This document shows, one piece after another, positions 16,948-25,250 of a stretch of DNA of 64,000 bases. The stretch spans positions 62,001 through 126,000 of the forward strand of contig QZDS01000001.1 in NCBI GenBank assembly GCA_009917455.1. Reading direction: 5' to 3'. The DNA comes from a bacterium 1xD8-48. Its GTDB lineage: Bacteria > Bacillota > Clostridia > Lachnospirales > Lachnospiraceae. A program made the translations under genes and the position numbers. Numbering within the stretch: the first letter of the stretch is position 1; each line of letters opens with the position of its first letter. The notes beneath the pieces are model-generated. The model saw only the letters and a program-made list of their open reading frames with translations. It made no database searches and was not told the DNA's origin.

Positions 16948-16955
16948 CCCCCCCC
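16948..16955. repeat. Run of eight G (minus strand) in the fkbH-VOC gap
   Basis: Eight consecutive C on the plus strand lie between the fkbH stop codon and the VOC start. Such tracts are slippage-prone, and this is the second G-run of the cluster. Confidence 0.7.
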
Positions 16956-16970
16956 TTAAGCAGCATCCCT

Positions 16971-18716
16971 CTAAAGAGAATATTCCCACGTTGTCTTTCC
17001 TGCCTCATCTATATTAACCAGTTCAAAACCTAGCAATCCATAAAAGTCTTTTACGATTCCATTCTTTTTCGTCGGAACATATTCCCCAACTATTTTCTTT
17101 ACTTGCCTTTTTCTACATCTCTTTTTCAAATATTCAAATAGTTTATACTCCCCATTTCTCCTAAGTACCCGACAGCTCATAAGCCATAACTCAATGTATA
17201 AAGTCTTCTCCGTATATCTCCCTAATAGAATTGTGATTAATCCATTATCTCCAAACTTATCTGCCATTCGTCCTTGTATGCACAAATAGCCTTCCGGGTC
17301 TGTTGCTCTTTTAATTACTTCATTCATACTTAACCGCATAGTAGTTAAATTAAACTGATTCGTTTTATTAATTAATTGTGTAATCCGTTCAAATGCAGCT
17401 TCCTCAAAGTTGGTAAAGGTCCATATCATATTTAATGATTCCAAATACTCATTATAATCGGGAAAATTTTTTTGTTCTTCTTCTCGCTTAGCGTTTTGCA
17501 AATAGTAGGTTGTCCTTATGTCATCTTCTTCTGTATGCGTAGTTACCTCAAATAACCGACATTCTTCAATTTCATTTATGTAATTCTCCACTTTAGTAAG
17601 AACCGGTGCTATGACTGCATCCAGTCTATTCTTTATCTCATCTCGTTCAACAGGATTATCATCTATGAATACAAATGAGTCTACACCAAGATTTAATTCC
17701 AAAGCCATCTTTACAAGATTCTCACTTTTAGGATTCCAATTTGCAATAAATGAGGTGAAATCCTCTTTTTTTATCATCATCTCACTTCTTTTAAATGCGC
17801 TACCTGCAATACTCTCATCATTTTTTGATATCACTCCCAAAATGATTCCTGTTCGCTTTAGCCTCCGCACATATTCCTGGAATGCAATATATGCCTCGCC
17901 CTGTGGTGAATCATTCCCAATCACAATCTGCTCCGGTCCATCATCTCCTACAACACCGCCCCACAATGTATTATCAAGGTCAAATGTAAAACACTTTTTA
18001 TTTAAACCGCATAATGATATAATTATTGCAGATAAATTCTGTGCAATTAACGGAATTGCATCAATACACATTGCGTATTTATATCGATACCAATAAGACG
18101 GAGATGCCCACTCCTTCACCCCATAATAGGCGGCCAGATAATTAATATCATTGATATAAAAATTACTTTTTTCTTCTGCCAGGGAATTCATTAGCACATT
18201 CAACCTGTTTATAAAATTAATTGTTCCTGAAGTATCCCATATTTCACGATTTCCCATTATCCGATAGTACGGCAATTCAAAATTATTGCATATTACCGGA
18301 CAAACATATTTCTCTGATAATGTATTTACAACCTGCTTTATTCTGGAGAATTCTGTTTGAAGCTTTTTCTCTACTATTTGTTTTTCTTCAAACGGTTCTG
18401 GCAAATTTAAAATATTTCTACTTGATATATGTATGTAAATAAAATCATATTTTTTATTTTCAATTTGAGGGTTGCCATACAGAGCATCTTCATAATATCT
18501 GCCATAATCACCCTGTGAAATTGTAAGTTCAATTCCTCTGGAAAGACAAAATAAATCCAGTTGTTCCGCTAATTCTCCAATTGTAGAACCACTAAGCATC
18601 AATATATTTTTGGAAATCCTCAAACCTTCTTTTTCTAATAAAGATTTTTTTATTCCACGTCTTTTTCTTATCAACTCTCCAGTATTATACTGTTGTCCTA
18701 AAAATTGAATATTCAT
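16971..18716 (-). CDS. FkbH-like HAD-IIIC family protein
   Basis: This protein of about 581 residues has an N-terminal segment of about 230 residues (SGNH-like in related proteins). The HAD-IIIC core follows with CFTFDLDNTLWGGVVGDDG, which includes the DxDxT-type motif, then GVISKND and SFVFIDDNPVERDEI. A C-terminal GNAT-like part ends KIVGEYVPTKKNGIVKDFY and YGLLGFELV. FkbH proteins take a glyceryl group from 1,3-bisphosphoglycerate and load it on an acyl carrier protein (established for polyketide extender units). An ACP gene lies four genes upstream in the same operon, so glyceryl-ACP is the likely product here too (inference). ATG 18716 has AAGGA at good spacing. Confidence 0.88.
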   Translation of the reverse strand: MNIQFLGQQYNTGELIRKRRGIKKSLLEKEGLRISKNILMLSGSTIGELAEQLDLFCLSRGIELTISQGDYGRYYEDALYGNPQIENKKYDFIYIHISSRNILNLPEPFEEKQIVEKKLQTEFSRIKQVVNTLSEKYVCPVICNNFELPYYRIMGNREIWDTSGTINFINRLNVLMNSLAEEKSNFYINDINYLAAYYGVKEWASPSYWYRYKYAMCIDAIPLIAQNLSAIIISLCGLNKKCFTFDLDNTLWGGVVGDDGPEQIVIGNDSPQGEAYIAFQEYVRRLKRTGIILGVISKNDESIAGSAFKRSEMMIKKEDFTSFIANWNPKSENLVKMALELNLGVDSFVFIDDNPVERDEIKNRLDAVIAPVLTKVENYINEIEECRLFEVTTHTEEDDIRTTYYLQNAKREEEQKNFPDYNEYLESLNMIWTFTNFEEAAFERITQLINKTNQFNLTTMRLSMNEVIKRATDPEGYLCIQGRMADKFGDNGLITILLGRYTEKTLYIELWLMSCRVLRRNGEYKLFEYLKKRCRKRQVKKIVGEYVPTKKNGIVKDFYGLLGFELVNIDEAGKTTWEYSL

Positions 18717-18731
18717 ATGCATTCCTTTTCT

Positions 18732-19697
18732 TTACGTCTCAGATGCCTTGCTCTTTGGCTTTTCCACCTTTGGCGGATAATCATTTGTGTCGAATCTTGG
18801 AATCAGCAAGGGATTAATTTTATCCAAATCTGCCACCTTAGGTTCTATTGTCACTCCTGCAACACAATGAATACTTTTACAATAAGAAAGCAGCTTTTCC
18901 TGCGTCGTGCCATATGGATATGCAAATACCCAATGATTACGGTCTATTACGCCTTCAAAAACATCTAATGCAGAATTAATATCCCTCTTATATTCTTTTT
19001 CTGATAAACGGTCGAACGAATAATGCTCATAACCGTGCAGGCCAAAAAACATATTGTATTTCTTCATGGTTTTAACCTGTTCCATGTTCAGATAAAGCTC
19101 AGAGGCAAAAGCAAACTCATTGTCGGTAACAAATTTTTTAAATAGTTGGTCCACTATCCGAATTCTTGCCTTCTCATCTATTGCTCTCTGAAGTATACGC
19201 TTAATAAAAATAGTATCTGCCGAATCAAAACGGTTTGCTACTGCATATGTATTATACAATTCTTCATCATCAGGTATTGAAAACCCGAGTTTCCTGCATT
19301 CATCCAACTTTATATGCAGTTCTTTTTTTATCTGTTCGATTGGTTTCGATGCTAATATAAAATGAATTTTGTTAACATCTAAAACCTTACCTTCTTTCAT
19401 AACTTTTCCAGGCACAGCAAAAAGCCCGGAAATCCCTTTGTTTGCAAGGATAGGAAATACATTTGTATAATGTTCGATATATCCATCATCAAAAGACAGC
19501 ATAATTGCATTTTCCGGAAGCCTCTTACCTTCATAAACAGCATCAAGCACATCCTGCATACCAACAAATGTATAATTTTTTTCCAGATATGCAATCTGCT
19601 GTCTGAATAATTCCATATCAAGACCTTTTATTTTCGGATATCTGCTGTTCTTTAAATCTCTCACATAATGATACATAACCACTTCTAATTTATTCAT
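18732..19697 (-). CDS. Polysaccharide deacetylase family protein
   Basis: This 321-residue NodB-type carbohydrate esterase starts EVVMYHYVRDLKNSRYP and carries IMLSFDDGYIEHYT (Asp-Asp metal/catalytic motif), GLHGYEHYSFDRLS (HxxxH-type metal histidines) and WVFAYPYGTTQEKL. There is no signal peptide, so it probably acts in the cytoplasm on a precursor rather than on mature wall. The GAGGAG site is seven bases before the start. It lies between the GNAT-like and fkbH genes with gaps of 10-20 bases, so it is part of the same operon. Removing N- or O-acetyl groups from a sugar intermediate is the likely role. Confidence 0.88.
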   Translation of the reverse strand: MNKLEVVMYHYVRDLKNSRYPKIKGLDMELFRQQIAYLEKNYTFVGMQDVLDAVYEGKRLPENAIMLSFDDGYIEHYTNVFPILANKGISGLFAVPGKVMKEGKVLDVNKIHFILASKPIEQIKKELHIKLDECRKLGFSIPDDEELYNTYAVANRFDSADTIFIKRILQRAIDEKARIRIVDQLFKKFVTDNEFAFASELYLNMEQVKTMKKYNMFFGLHGYEHYSFDRLSEKEYKRDINSALDVFEGVIDRNHWVFAYPYGTTQEKLLSYCKSIHCVAGVTIEPKVADLDKINPLLIPRFDTNDYPPKVEKPKSKASET

Positions 19698-19709
19698 GTG
19701 TCTCCTCTA

Positions 19710-20708
19710 TCATATACAGTTTGGCCTCTCTTGGTCTCCATCCGCTTTGAACATACGGAAATGTTCCATTTGGCTTGTAAAAAAATGAATATCTATATTC
19801 CTTTGTTCAAAGGGTTCAAAATGATTAGGAATAATATTTGTATCCGCTTCATCTAATTCCTTCATTCCCATATCCTGAAGGAAAGAATCTGGCAGTCCAT
19901 ACTCATAGAAATCTATATACTCACATTCATTATCTTCCATAAGACGTTCCAGCGATTTCCCGCATAACCGCAGTACTCTCTCATCACCCAGGAAATCTAC
20001 GATTCTCATTGCTTTACTGTTATTAGCCTCCACAATTTTAATTACGAGAATAGCGTCAACTATACCCCGGCTTATTTTTATTGCAAAAAGCTGATATGTA
20101 TACGCCAGATTGTAAAAATACTTTTTAATTACATAGCTGCGATCTTTCCATGGCGCCACTTCCTGAAATATATCCCTTTCATACTCAACTATATTATCAA
20201 AATCATTCTCAGAATGAATCAGTACCAGCTCTATATCATTTGAAACAATATAATCTGGCATTTCAGCATTTGAAACAGAGGCAATTTTATATTCATATCT
20301 CTTATTTAATCGGTAAAAATGTTTCAAGGTTCCTGTTTTGAAACCAAGAAATTCGTATAATCGCTTTACCTCTTTTTTTATTCCACAACATGACAATACA
20401 TTACAATTTAGTGTTTTCTTTAAAGTATTTACAATATCCATCCCCAGGCTTGGAACCCCGGACGGAATGACTTTCCACAACGCAAGCCAAATATCAGGCT
20501 CTCTCTCATGGTTTGCATAAATAAATCCACATATGCCATATATTTTCCCCTGTTTAACTGCAATCATATAGTTAAGCATATCGCCGTTCTTATGATAATC
20601 GTCAAATAACTCCGGCCATCGCACAAATATATGGTCTTCCTGCCAGTTTTTATCTATGAAATCCAAAATTTCATTTTTTTCTGAATAATTTGCAAGCCGT
20701 ATTTCCAT
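19710..20708 (-). CDS. GNAT-like acyltransferase, two half-domains
   Basis: This 332-residue protein has an N-terminal half (1-150) that reads like a GNAT fold: MEIRLANYSEKNEILDFIDK, then GKIYGICGFIYAN and VKRLYEFLGFKTGTLKHFYR. The second half (160-332) repeats a looser GNAT-like pattern and ends EHFRMFKADGDQERPN, a terminal motif I have the impression recurs in glycan-locus acyltransferases. In context it is a good candidate to move an acyl or glyceryl group from the cluster's ACP to a sugar amine or hydroxyl (inference). The gene starts 10 bases after the preceding stop and has only a weak ribosome site, consistent with translational coupling. Confidence 0.7.
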   Translation of the reverse strand: MEIRLANYSEKNEILDFIDKNWQEDHIFVRWPELFDDYHKNGDMLNYMIAVKQGKIYGICGFIYANHEREPDIWLALWKVIPSGVPSLGMDIVNTLKKTLNCNVLSCCGIKKEVKRLYEFLGFKTGTLKHFYRLNKRYEYKIASVSNAEMPDYIVSNDIELVLIHSENDFDNIVEYERDIFQEVAPWKDRSYVIKKYFYNLAYTYQLFAIKISRGIVDAILVIKIVEANNSKAMRIVDFLGDERVLRLCGKSLERLMEDNECEYIDFYEYGLPDSFLQDMGMKELDEADTNIIPNHFEPFEQRNIDIHFFTSQMEHFRMFKADGDQERPNCI

Positions 20709-20717
20709 ATTATTCTC

Positions 20718-22361
20718 TCATTTCTCCGTATCAATGAACTTTTTCCCAATCATGTTTTTCAAGAATTCTAATGTTGTTTCAGGTACAATTTTCTCTATTT
20801 CATCTATCTTCCCTTCATTTAGCAGTTTTCTGACCCTGCTGGCCGATATAACATCTTCTCCGAGCATTTTTCTTGGTATTTCTATAAGCTCAATCCCATA
20901 CTGCGGCAAAATCTCTTTCATGTTTTCATTATACTGTTTTGTCACGTTATCAAGCGGTTCCTCACCTACATACCTGACATTTATCCCCAATGCAGGCGCT
21001 ATATATTTTGCAAAAAATAACAAATCATTTGAAGTGTCCACCGATATTTTATTATCGGCCGACTTATTAAAATATCCCGGAAAAGTCATTGCTGATATAA
21101 TAAAATGCCCAGAATAAAGCACTACCACATTTTCAATATCTTCTGTCCCCTGTTTCACCAAGCTCAAACGTTCTGCAAAAGGAAACACACTCTTATCTTC
21201 CTCGACAACAAAGATATATAATCTGTCACATTGTTTTGCCGCAGTTTCTATTAAATAACGATGTCCCAAAGTAAATGGATTGCAGTTCATTACTATTGCA
21301 CCATTTCTTTGCCTATGCTCTTCAATATATTTTTTATAATTCTGAAAATCTGCTGAATCTGCCCATAATGAAACCTGATCCTTCACTTTATATTTGTATA
21401 TTCTCTTTCCGGCATTCGTATTAAATTTATTTCTAAATTCTTTTGGTACAATTCTTCCTTTTCCTATTATTGCATCTACGATTTGACGAGCCAGTAGCTC
21501 TGATCCATCCTCACCTATATGCGCACTATCCACCCATATTTCCCCATACTCTGATGGCCTCTCTGATGACAATTTATTTATATATTCACATTCAAGAACG
21601 GCTTTCTCACTATAATATTTTTCTGCAAACATATGGACTAACACAAATATTTCATCTTTAGGAAGTATTTCATTCTGGTCATACATCAGATTTGCTATAA
21701 TTTCATCTGGAATCCCCGGAATCCCATGGTTATATATCTTATAATCCAAATCACCCTTATCAATAATTTTCTGCACAAACGAAGGAAGGGTATACCCATC
21801 TGCACATTCAAGGCCATAAACCCAGGATCTTCCCCAAAAATGGATTTTCTTAACCCCTGTTGGTTCTTTAACAGGAACAGTTACTCTCATACCATTCCTG
21901 ATATTGACATATTTAGAAGATAAGTCATACATAACTGCATAATTACCAATACGCTTTATATGTGCTATATTCTCTGGCAAAATATCTGGAAAGCAGTTTC
22001 TATAATCCTCAAAAGTAATTTGTGTTTCTTTTGTCCTCGCTTTATTTAATGCCAGCATAATGATTTCTTTCGCTAATAATAAATCTTCTTTATCATCACT
22101 AAGCAATAAATTATTAAGCATATTATTCCAATATAAATTTTCTGACAATAAGCGGCTTTCCCGCTGTGATTTAATACTCTGCTTAGCCAGCTTTGGATAA
22201 TCAAACACATATACCTTTCTCCCTGAAGCTGCAATATTGGACACCACCCTCAGCATATAGCCTGCATCTTTTTCATATGAATATAATCCATCTACAATAT
22301 CATACAAAGATATAACTTTATTAAAATGACGATATTTACTGTATAAATATCTGACCTGCAT
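20718..22361 (-). CDS. SGNH plus citrate-lyase-ligase-like protein, downstream part of a frameshifted gene
   Basis: The first usual start codon is at 22361, but the same frame is open and clearly coding back to about 22690 (DFYRKYAYIKQTGY, then NVIIGIHSYSEYTELLL). There it joins the end of the CBS gene across a G7 run, so this is the main body of one protein of about 760 residues. Domains in this part: a Rossmann-like segment, an SGNH-like segment with HFWGRSWVYG and the late DSAHIGEDGSELLAR (DxxH), and a C-terminal nucleotidyltransferase with MNCNPFTLGHRYLIETAA and DVISASRVRKLLNEG. The last matches CitC, which adenylates acetate and acetylates the thiol on the citrate lyase ACP. An ACP gene lies directly upstream, so acylating that ACP is a sensible guess. 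Confidence 0.75.
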   Translation of the reverse strand: MQVRYLYSKYRHFNKVISLYDIVDGLYSYEKDAGYMLRVVSNIAASGRKVYVFDYPKLAKQSIKSQRESRLLSENLYWNNMLNNLLLSDDKEDLLLAKEIIMLALNKARTKETQITFEDYRNCFPDILPENIAHIKRIGNYAVMYDLSSKYVNIRNGMRVTVPVKEPTGVKKIHFWGRSWVYGLECADGYTLPSFVQKIIDKGDLDYKIYNHGIPGIPDEIIANLMYDQNEILPKDEIFVLVHMFAEKYYSEKAVLECEYINKLSSERPSEYGEIWVDSAHIGEDGSELLARQIVDAIIGKGRIVPKEFRNKFNTNAGKRIYKYKVKDQVSLWADSADFQNYKKYIEEHRQRNGAIVMNCNPFTLGHRYLIETAAKQCDRLYIFVVEEDKSVFPFAERLSLVKQGTEDIENVVVLYSGHFIISAMTFPGYFNKSADNKISVDTSNDLLFFAKYIAPALGINVRYVGEEPLDNVTKQYNENMKEILPQYGIELIEIPRKMLGEDVISASRVRKLLNEGKIDEIEKIVPETTLEFLKNMIGKKFIDTEK

Positions 22362-22623
22362 CTTTAATGAAATAAATGTATTAATTACTAAATCACAATC
22401 TTGAAGCTCTTCCTGTGAAATATCTGTAAATGATTTTTCTATAAGTTCTCCTTTATAGCCTCTCAGATTTCCACCACTTTGACAAATAAATCTAACGGAA
22501 ATATCTGAATCTTCAATTTCCTGTAAAAGTAATTCCGTATATTCCGAATAACTATGTATTCCAATTATAACGTTTTGTCCATAATAATTAGTTAGCCAAT
22601 CTACTATTGAATAACCTGTTTGC

Positions 22624-23001
22624 TTAATATATGCATATTTTCGATAAAAATCTATACACTCCGGTTCTGTCTTGACCCATACGCCTTTTACCCCCCCAAT
22701 TATTTACGACAATAACCTCGCCTATTTTTTCTTTTATCTTCGCAAATAAAATTTTATCTATTTCTTCCTCCGTAGCACTACCGGAAACAATAATTGGCGG
22801 TGCTTTTACAATCTCCATCACTTTTAAAGAGGATAATACTGATACCACATCCTCTTTATGTATAATTCCTTTCGGTTTATTCTCATCATCAACAATAACT
22901 ATAAATTGTTCATTATTCAGAAAAGAAAGGTATGTTTCCTGAACAACACTTTTATCTGATATTATTTTTATCCGTTCTTTTGGCAAATAGCGACCTAACA
23001 T
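22624..23001 (-). CDS. CBS-pair N-terminal part of the frameshifted SGNH/ligase fusion
   Basis: This piece of 125 residues overlaps the ACP stop by a few bases (ATGTTAG). Residues 1-112 form a CBS pair: IKIISDKSVVQETYLSFLNN, then VIVDDENKPKGIIHKEDVV, then a second copy ending GEVIVVNNWG. After the G7 run at 22691-22697 the frame gives 14 unlikely residues and a stop. One G fewer gives VVNNWGVKGVWVKTEPE and reads on into the next gene without a stop. CBS pairs usually sense adenine nucleotides and gate a linked enzyme, here probably the ligase domain. The break may be a sequencing error, a mutation or a phase-variable switch. Confidence 0.75.
   Translation of the reverse strand: MLGRYLPKERIKIISDKSVVQETYLSFLNNEQFIVIVDDENKPKGIIHKEDVVSVLSSLKVMEIVKAPPIIVSGSATEEEIDKILFAKIKEKIGEVIVVNNWGGKRRMGQDRTGVYRFLSKICIY
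22691..22697. repeat. G7 run (minus strand) at the frameshift
   Basis: Seven C on the plus strand sit exactly where the reading frame switches between the CBS part and the SGNH/ligase part. Removing one base restores a single frame from 23001 to 20718. Confidence 0.85.
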
Positions 23002-23237
23002 CTAACGCTCCCTTTATCTGATTCAATTATCTTTATGAAATCATTTATAGATTTGATTTTGAACACTTCATCTAAATCCATTTGCATATCGAATGTTTTT
23101 TCAATCATCTCAATAATTAACACTTGCGCAAAAGAATCCCACTCCGGAATATCCTCTGAATTTGTCTCTTCCGTAATCACTAAATTTTCATCGGCAAATA
23201 TTTCTCTAAATATCTGTTGTATCTTTTCAAAGATCAT
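22995..23237 (-). CDS. Acyl carrier protein
   Basis: This 80-residue protein has the four-helix carrier fold: MIFEKIQQIFREIF, then DIPEWDSFAQVLIIEMIEKT, where Ser in WDSFAQ is the phosphopantetheine site, then MDLDEVFKIKSINDFIKII. ATG 23237 was chosen because AGTAGGA lies seven bases upstream; an in-frame ATG at 23255 lacks a good site. It overlaps the CBS-fusion gene by a few bases, so the two are translationally coupled. It is a dedicated carrier for the cluster and the expected partner of FkbH (glyceryl loading) and possibly of the CitC-like ligase (short-acid loading). It is not near any fatty acid synthesis genes. Confidence 0.88.
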   Translation of the reverse strand: MIFEKIQQIFREIFADENLVITEETNSEDIPEWDSFAQVLIIEMIEKTFDMQMDLDEVFKIKSINDFIKIIESDKGSVRC

Positions 23238-23302
23238 AAATTTTCCTACTTTCAAAATATTATCTGTTTACGATACTATCCTATTTTCTTTCTATTTGAA
23301 CT

Positions 23303-25234
23303 TTAATCTTTGAGGGTATGGAAATTTCCGTTATCCAATTCCTTTATCTGGTTCATTAACTCTTTAGACGATTCATTAATAGCCTCTATAATACTTTTCC
23401 TCAAAACTGACAGTTCATCTCCATGAGCCAATTTTTGTACATCATTTATGTCTTTATCAATATTTGTAAATTCCTGACTCCGCATTAACAATTCATTATT
23501 TTCAGACTGCAATTTCAGGTATTGATATTCCAATTGTTCCAGCATACTTTCAAGTACAATTTCCCTATAATTAAAAGTAAGCGGCTTATATACAACGTCA
23601 ATACCACATCGGCTCAGTTTTTTTTCAATTGACAGTGCTAATACACTACTGGTAATCTCTGCATTTTTTGTATACATATAAACCATCTGCCTTTCTTTAT
23701 ATCTAAAATCTTTATATACTTCCTTATGTAGTTTTTCATTAGTATTTTTTAATGGAAACTCTGGTATACCTGCACCAAACAAACCGCTATTTCCTGACTT
23801 ATCAATTATTTCAATTGGAAGCGGAAATATATAATTAAAGATTTCCTGATTATTAAATATGTTGACTTTATCCATATTAATTAAAAATGCAATATCATCT
23901 TCACCCATTTTTATAAATAATTCAAATATATTAATATCACTACACAGATATTTAATATCTATAAAATAGCATCTGTTGTTTTCTGTTTCCTCTTGATAAT
24001 ACTTTTCTATTTCATTTATATCTTTGATATACTGCATTTTAGGGAGACTTATATTTTGATAATTTATTAAATAATTCCATGAAAGTCTTTCTATTCCAAC
24101 CAAATCTAATCTATGCAAATCATGTGTAAGACTAATTTGTTCTATTATTCTTGCAATAATATAATATTTATTTAAATCTAAAAACCTTTTCTCAGATTCA
24201 AAGCTATCTCCATCTTCAATATTGTGAAAAAGTATTATATCAGTATCAGTATTCCTCATAACCAGAGGAACTGACGATGAAACCGACGCTACACGTTGGA
24301 AATCTATTATATTTTCCGCGCATATAAGTTCCATTGGTACATTTTCATTAATTATATTGGCATCGGGAAACCATGACTGAAAAGGATTAAAATAGTTTGA
24401 TGGATGATTCTTAATCCATAAATTCATATTTTCTCCAAAATAATCTACCAACATGAATAAAACATACCTGATTGTATTGGTATTCTTATATAAAAAGTCT
24501 GAATAATGTTGTCCTATCAACAAAAAATTTTTTCTTTCTTCTGTATAATTATCTTTCTTTAATTTTATAAAATATCCCTCTGGTGCAAAAATTCTCTTTA
24601 ACTTATTAAATCCTTCTAAATTAGATTTTCTTATTTCTTTCAATTTTTTCACTAACGAAAAATTCTGATCACATTCTTCCTTTTTCATCGGGTTCAAATC
24701 AAAGTCATAATTATTCGAAATTGCATAGGGATACTTCCCTCTTAGACCATAATGAATTGTTGTTGGAGCAAAAGCCTTATTTATAATTTTTTTTACGGAT
24801 AAATCAATAAAAATATCCCTGCGGTGATGGCAGCCCGGAGATTCTTCATAATAGGTATATGGTATTTTTAAGTACGCCAATGCCATCCCAAATGTAAAAT
24901 GATCATCCCAAATACATATATTCTTATAACGACTGATAATCTTATCGAAATATATAAAATGATTTTTCCAGAATTCAACTACGGATTTAACTGCTTTATC
25001 TATCTGATTGGCATCAGAGGTTATATCTAATTTATTAATTTCTTTCCATGCATCTGCCTGATTAACATAATACACTTTTCCAAATATATCAGCGGCTCTT
25101 ATTCTTTCTACAATATCAGGTTCCTCGTCCAGTATCCCTTCTACTAACAATTCAGAATCATTTTCATTATTTTTTAATACTATAGCACAAGCTGACAAAA
25201 GGTGAAACATTGTTAACCCTATATATAATTTCAT
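23303..25234 (-). CDS. Sialyltransferase-like glycosyltransferase (GT52/polysialyltransferase type)
   Basis: This 643-residue protein starts MKLYIGLTMFHLLSACAIVL, the typical N-terminal strand-helix of bacterial sialyl/polysialyltransferases. YFDKIISRYKNICIWDDH and a D/E-rich motif YTYYEESPGCHH follow. The C-terminal half of the GT-B fold has NLWIKNHPSNYFNP, then ENVPMELICAEN and SVSSSVPLVM, corresponding to the HP and S-S/T motifs that bind CMP-sugar in these families. The last 100 residues form a coiled coil (LEQLEYQYLKLQSENNELL), unusual for the family. Its place right after neuBCA supports CMP-sialic acid as the donor. GT52 versus GT38 cannot be decided by eye. Confidence 0.7.
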   Translation of the reverse strand: MKLYIGLTMFHLLSACAIVLKNNENDSELLVEGILDEEPDIVERIRAADIFGKVYYVNQADAWKEINKLDITSDANQIDKAVKSVVEFWKNHFIYFDKIISRYKNICIWDDHFTFGMALAYLKIPYTYYEESPGCHHRRDIFIDLSVKKIINKAFAPTTIHYGLRGKYPYAISNNYDFDLNPMKKEECDQNFSLVKKLKEIRKSNLEGFNKLKRIFAPEGYFIKLKKDNYTEERKNFLLIGQHYSDFLYKNTNTIRYVLFMLVDYFGENMNLWIKNHPSNYFNPFQSWFPDANIINENVPMELICAENIIDFQRVASVSSSVPLVMRNTDTDIILFHNIEDGDSFESEKRFLDLNKYYIIARIIEQISLTHDLHRLDLVGIERLSWNYLINYQNISLPKMQYIKDINEIEKYYQEETENNRCYFIDIKYLCSDINIFELFIKMGEDDIAFLINMDKVNIFNNQEIFNYIFPLPIEIIDKSGNSGLFGAGIPEFPLKNTNEKLHKEVYKDFRYKERQMVYMYTKNAEITSSVLALSIEKKLSRCGIDVVYKPLTFNYREIVLESMLEQLEYQYLKLQSENNELLMRSQEFTNIDKDINDVQKLAHGDELSVLRKSIIEAINESSKELMNQIKELDNGNFHTLKD

Positions 25235-25250
25235 GGTTTTTCATCCTCTT

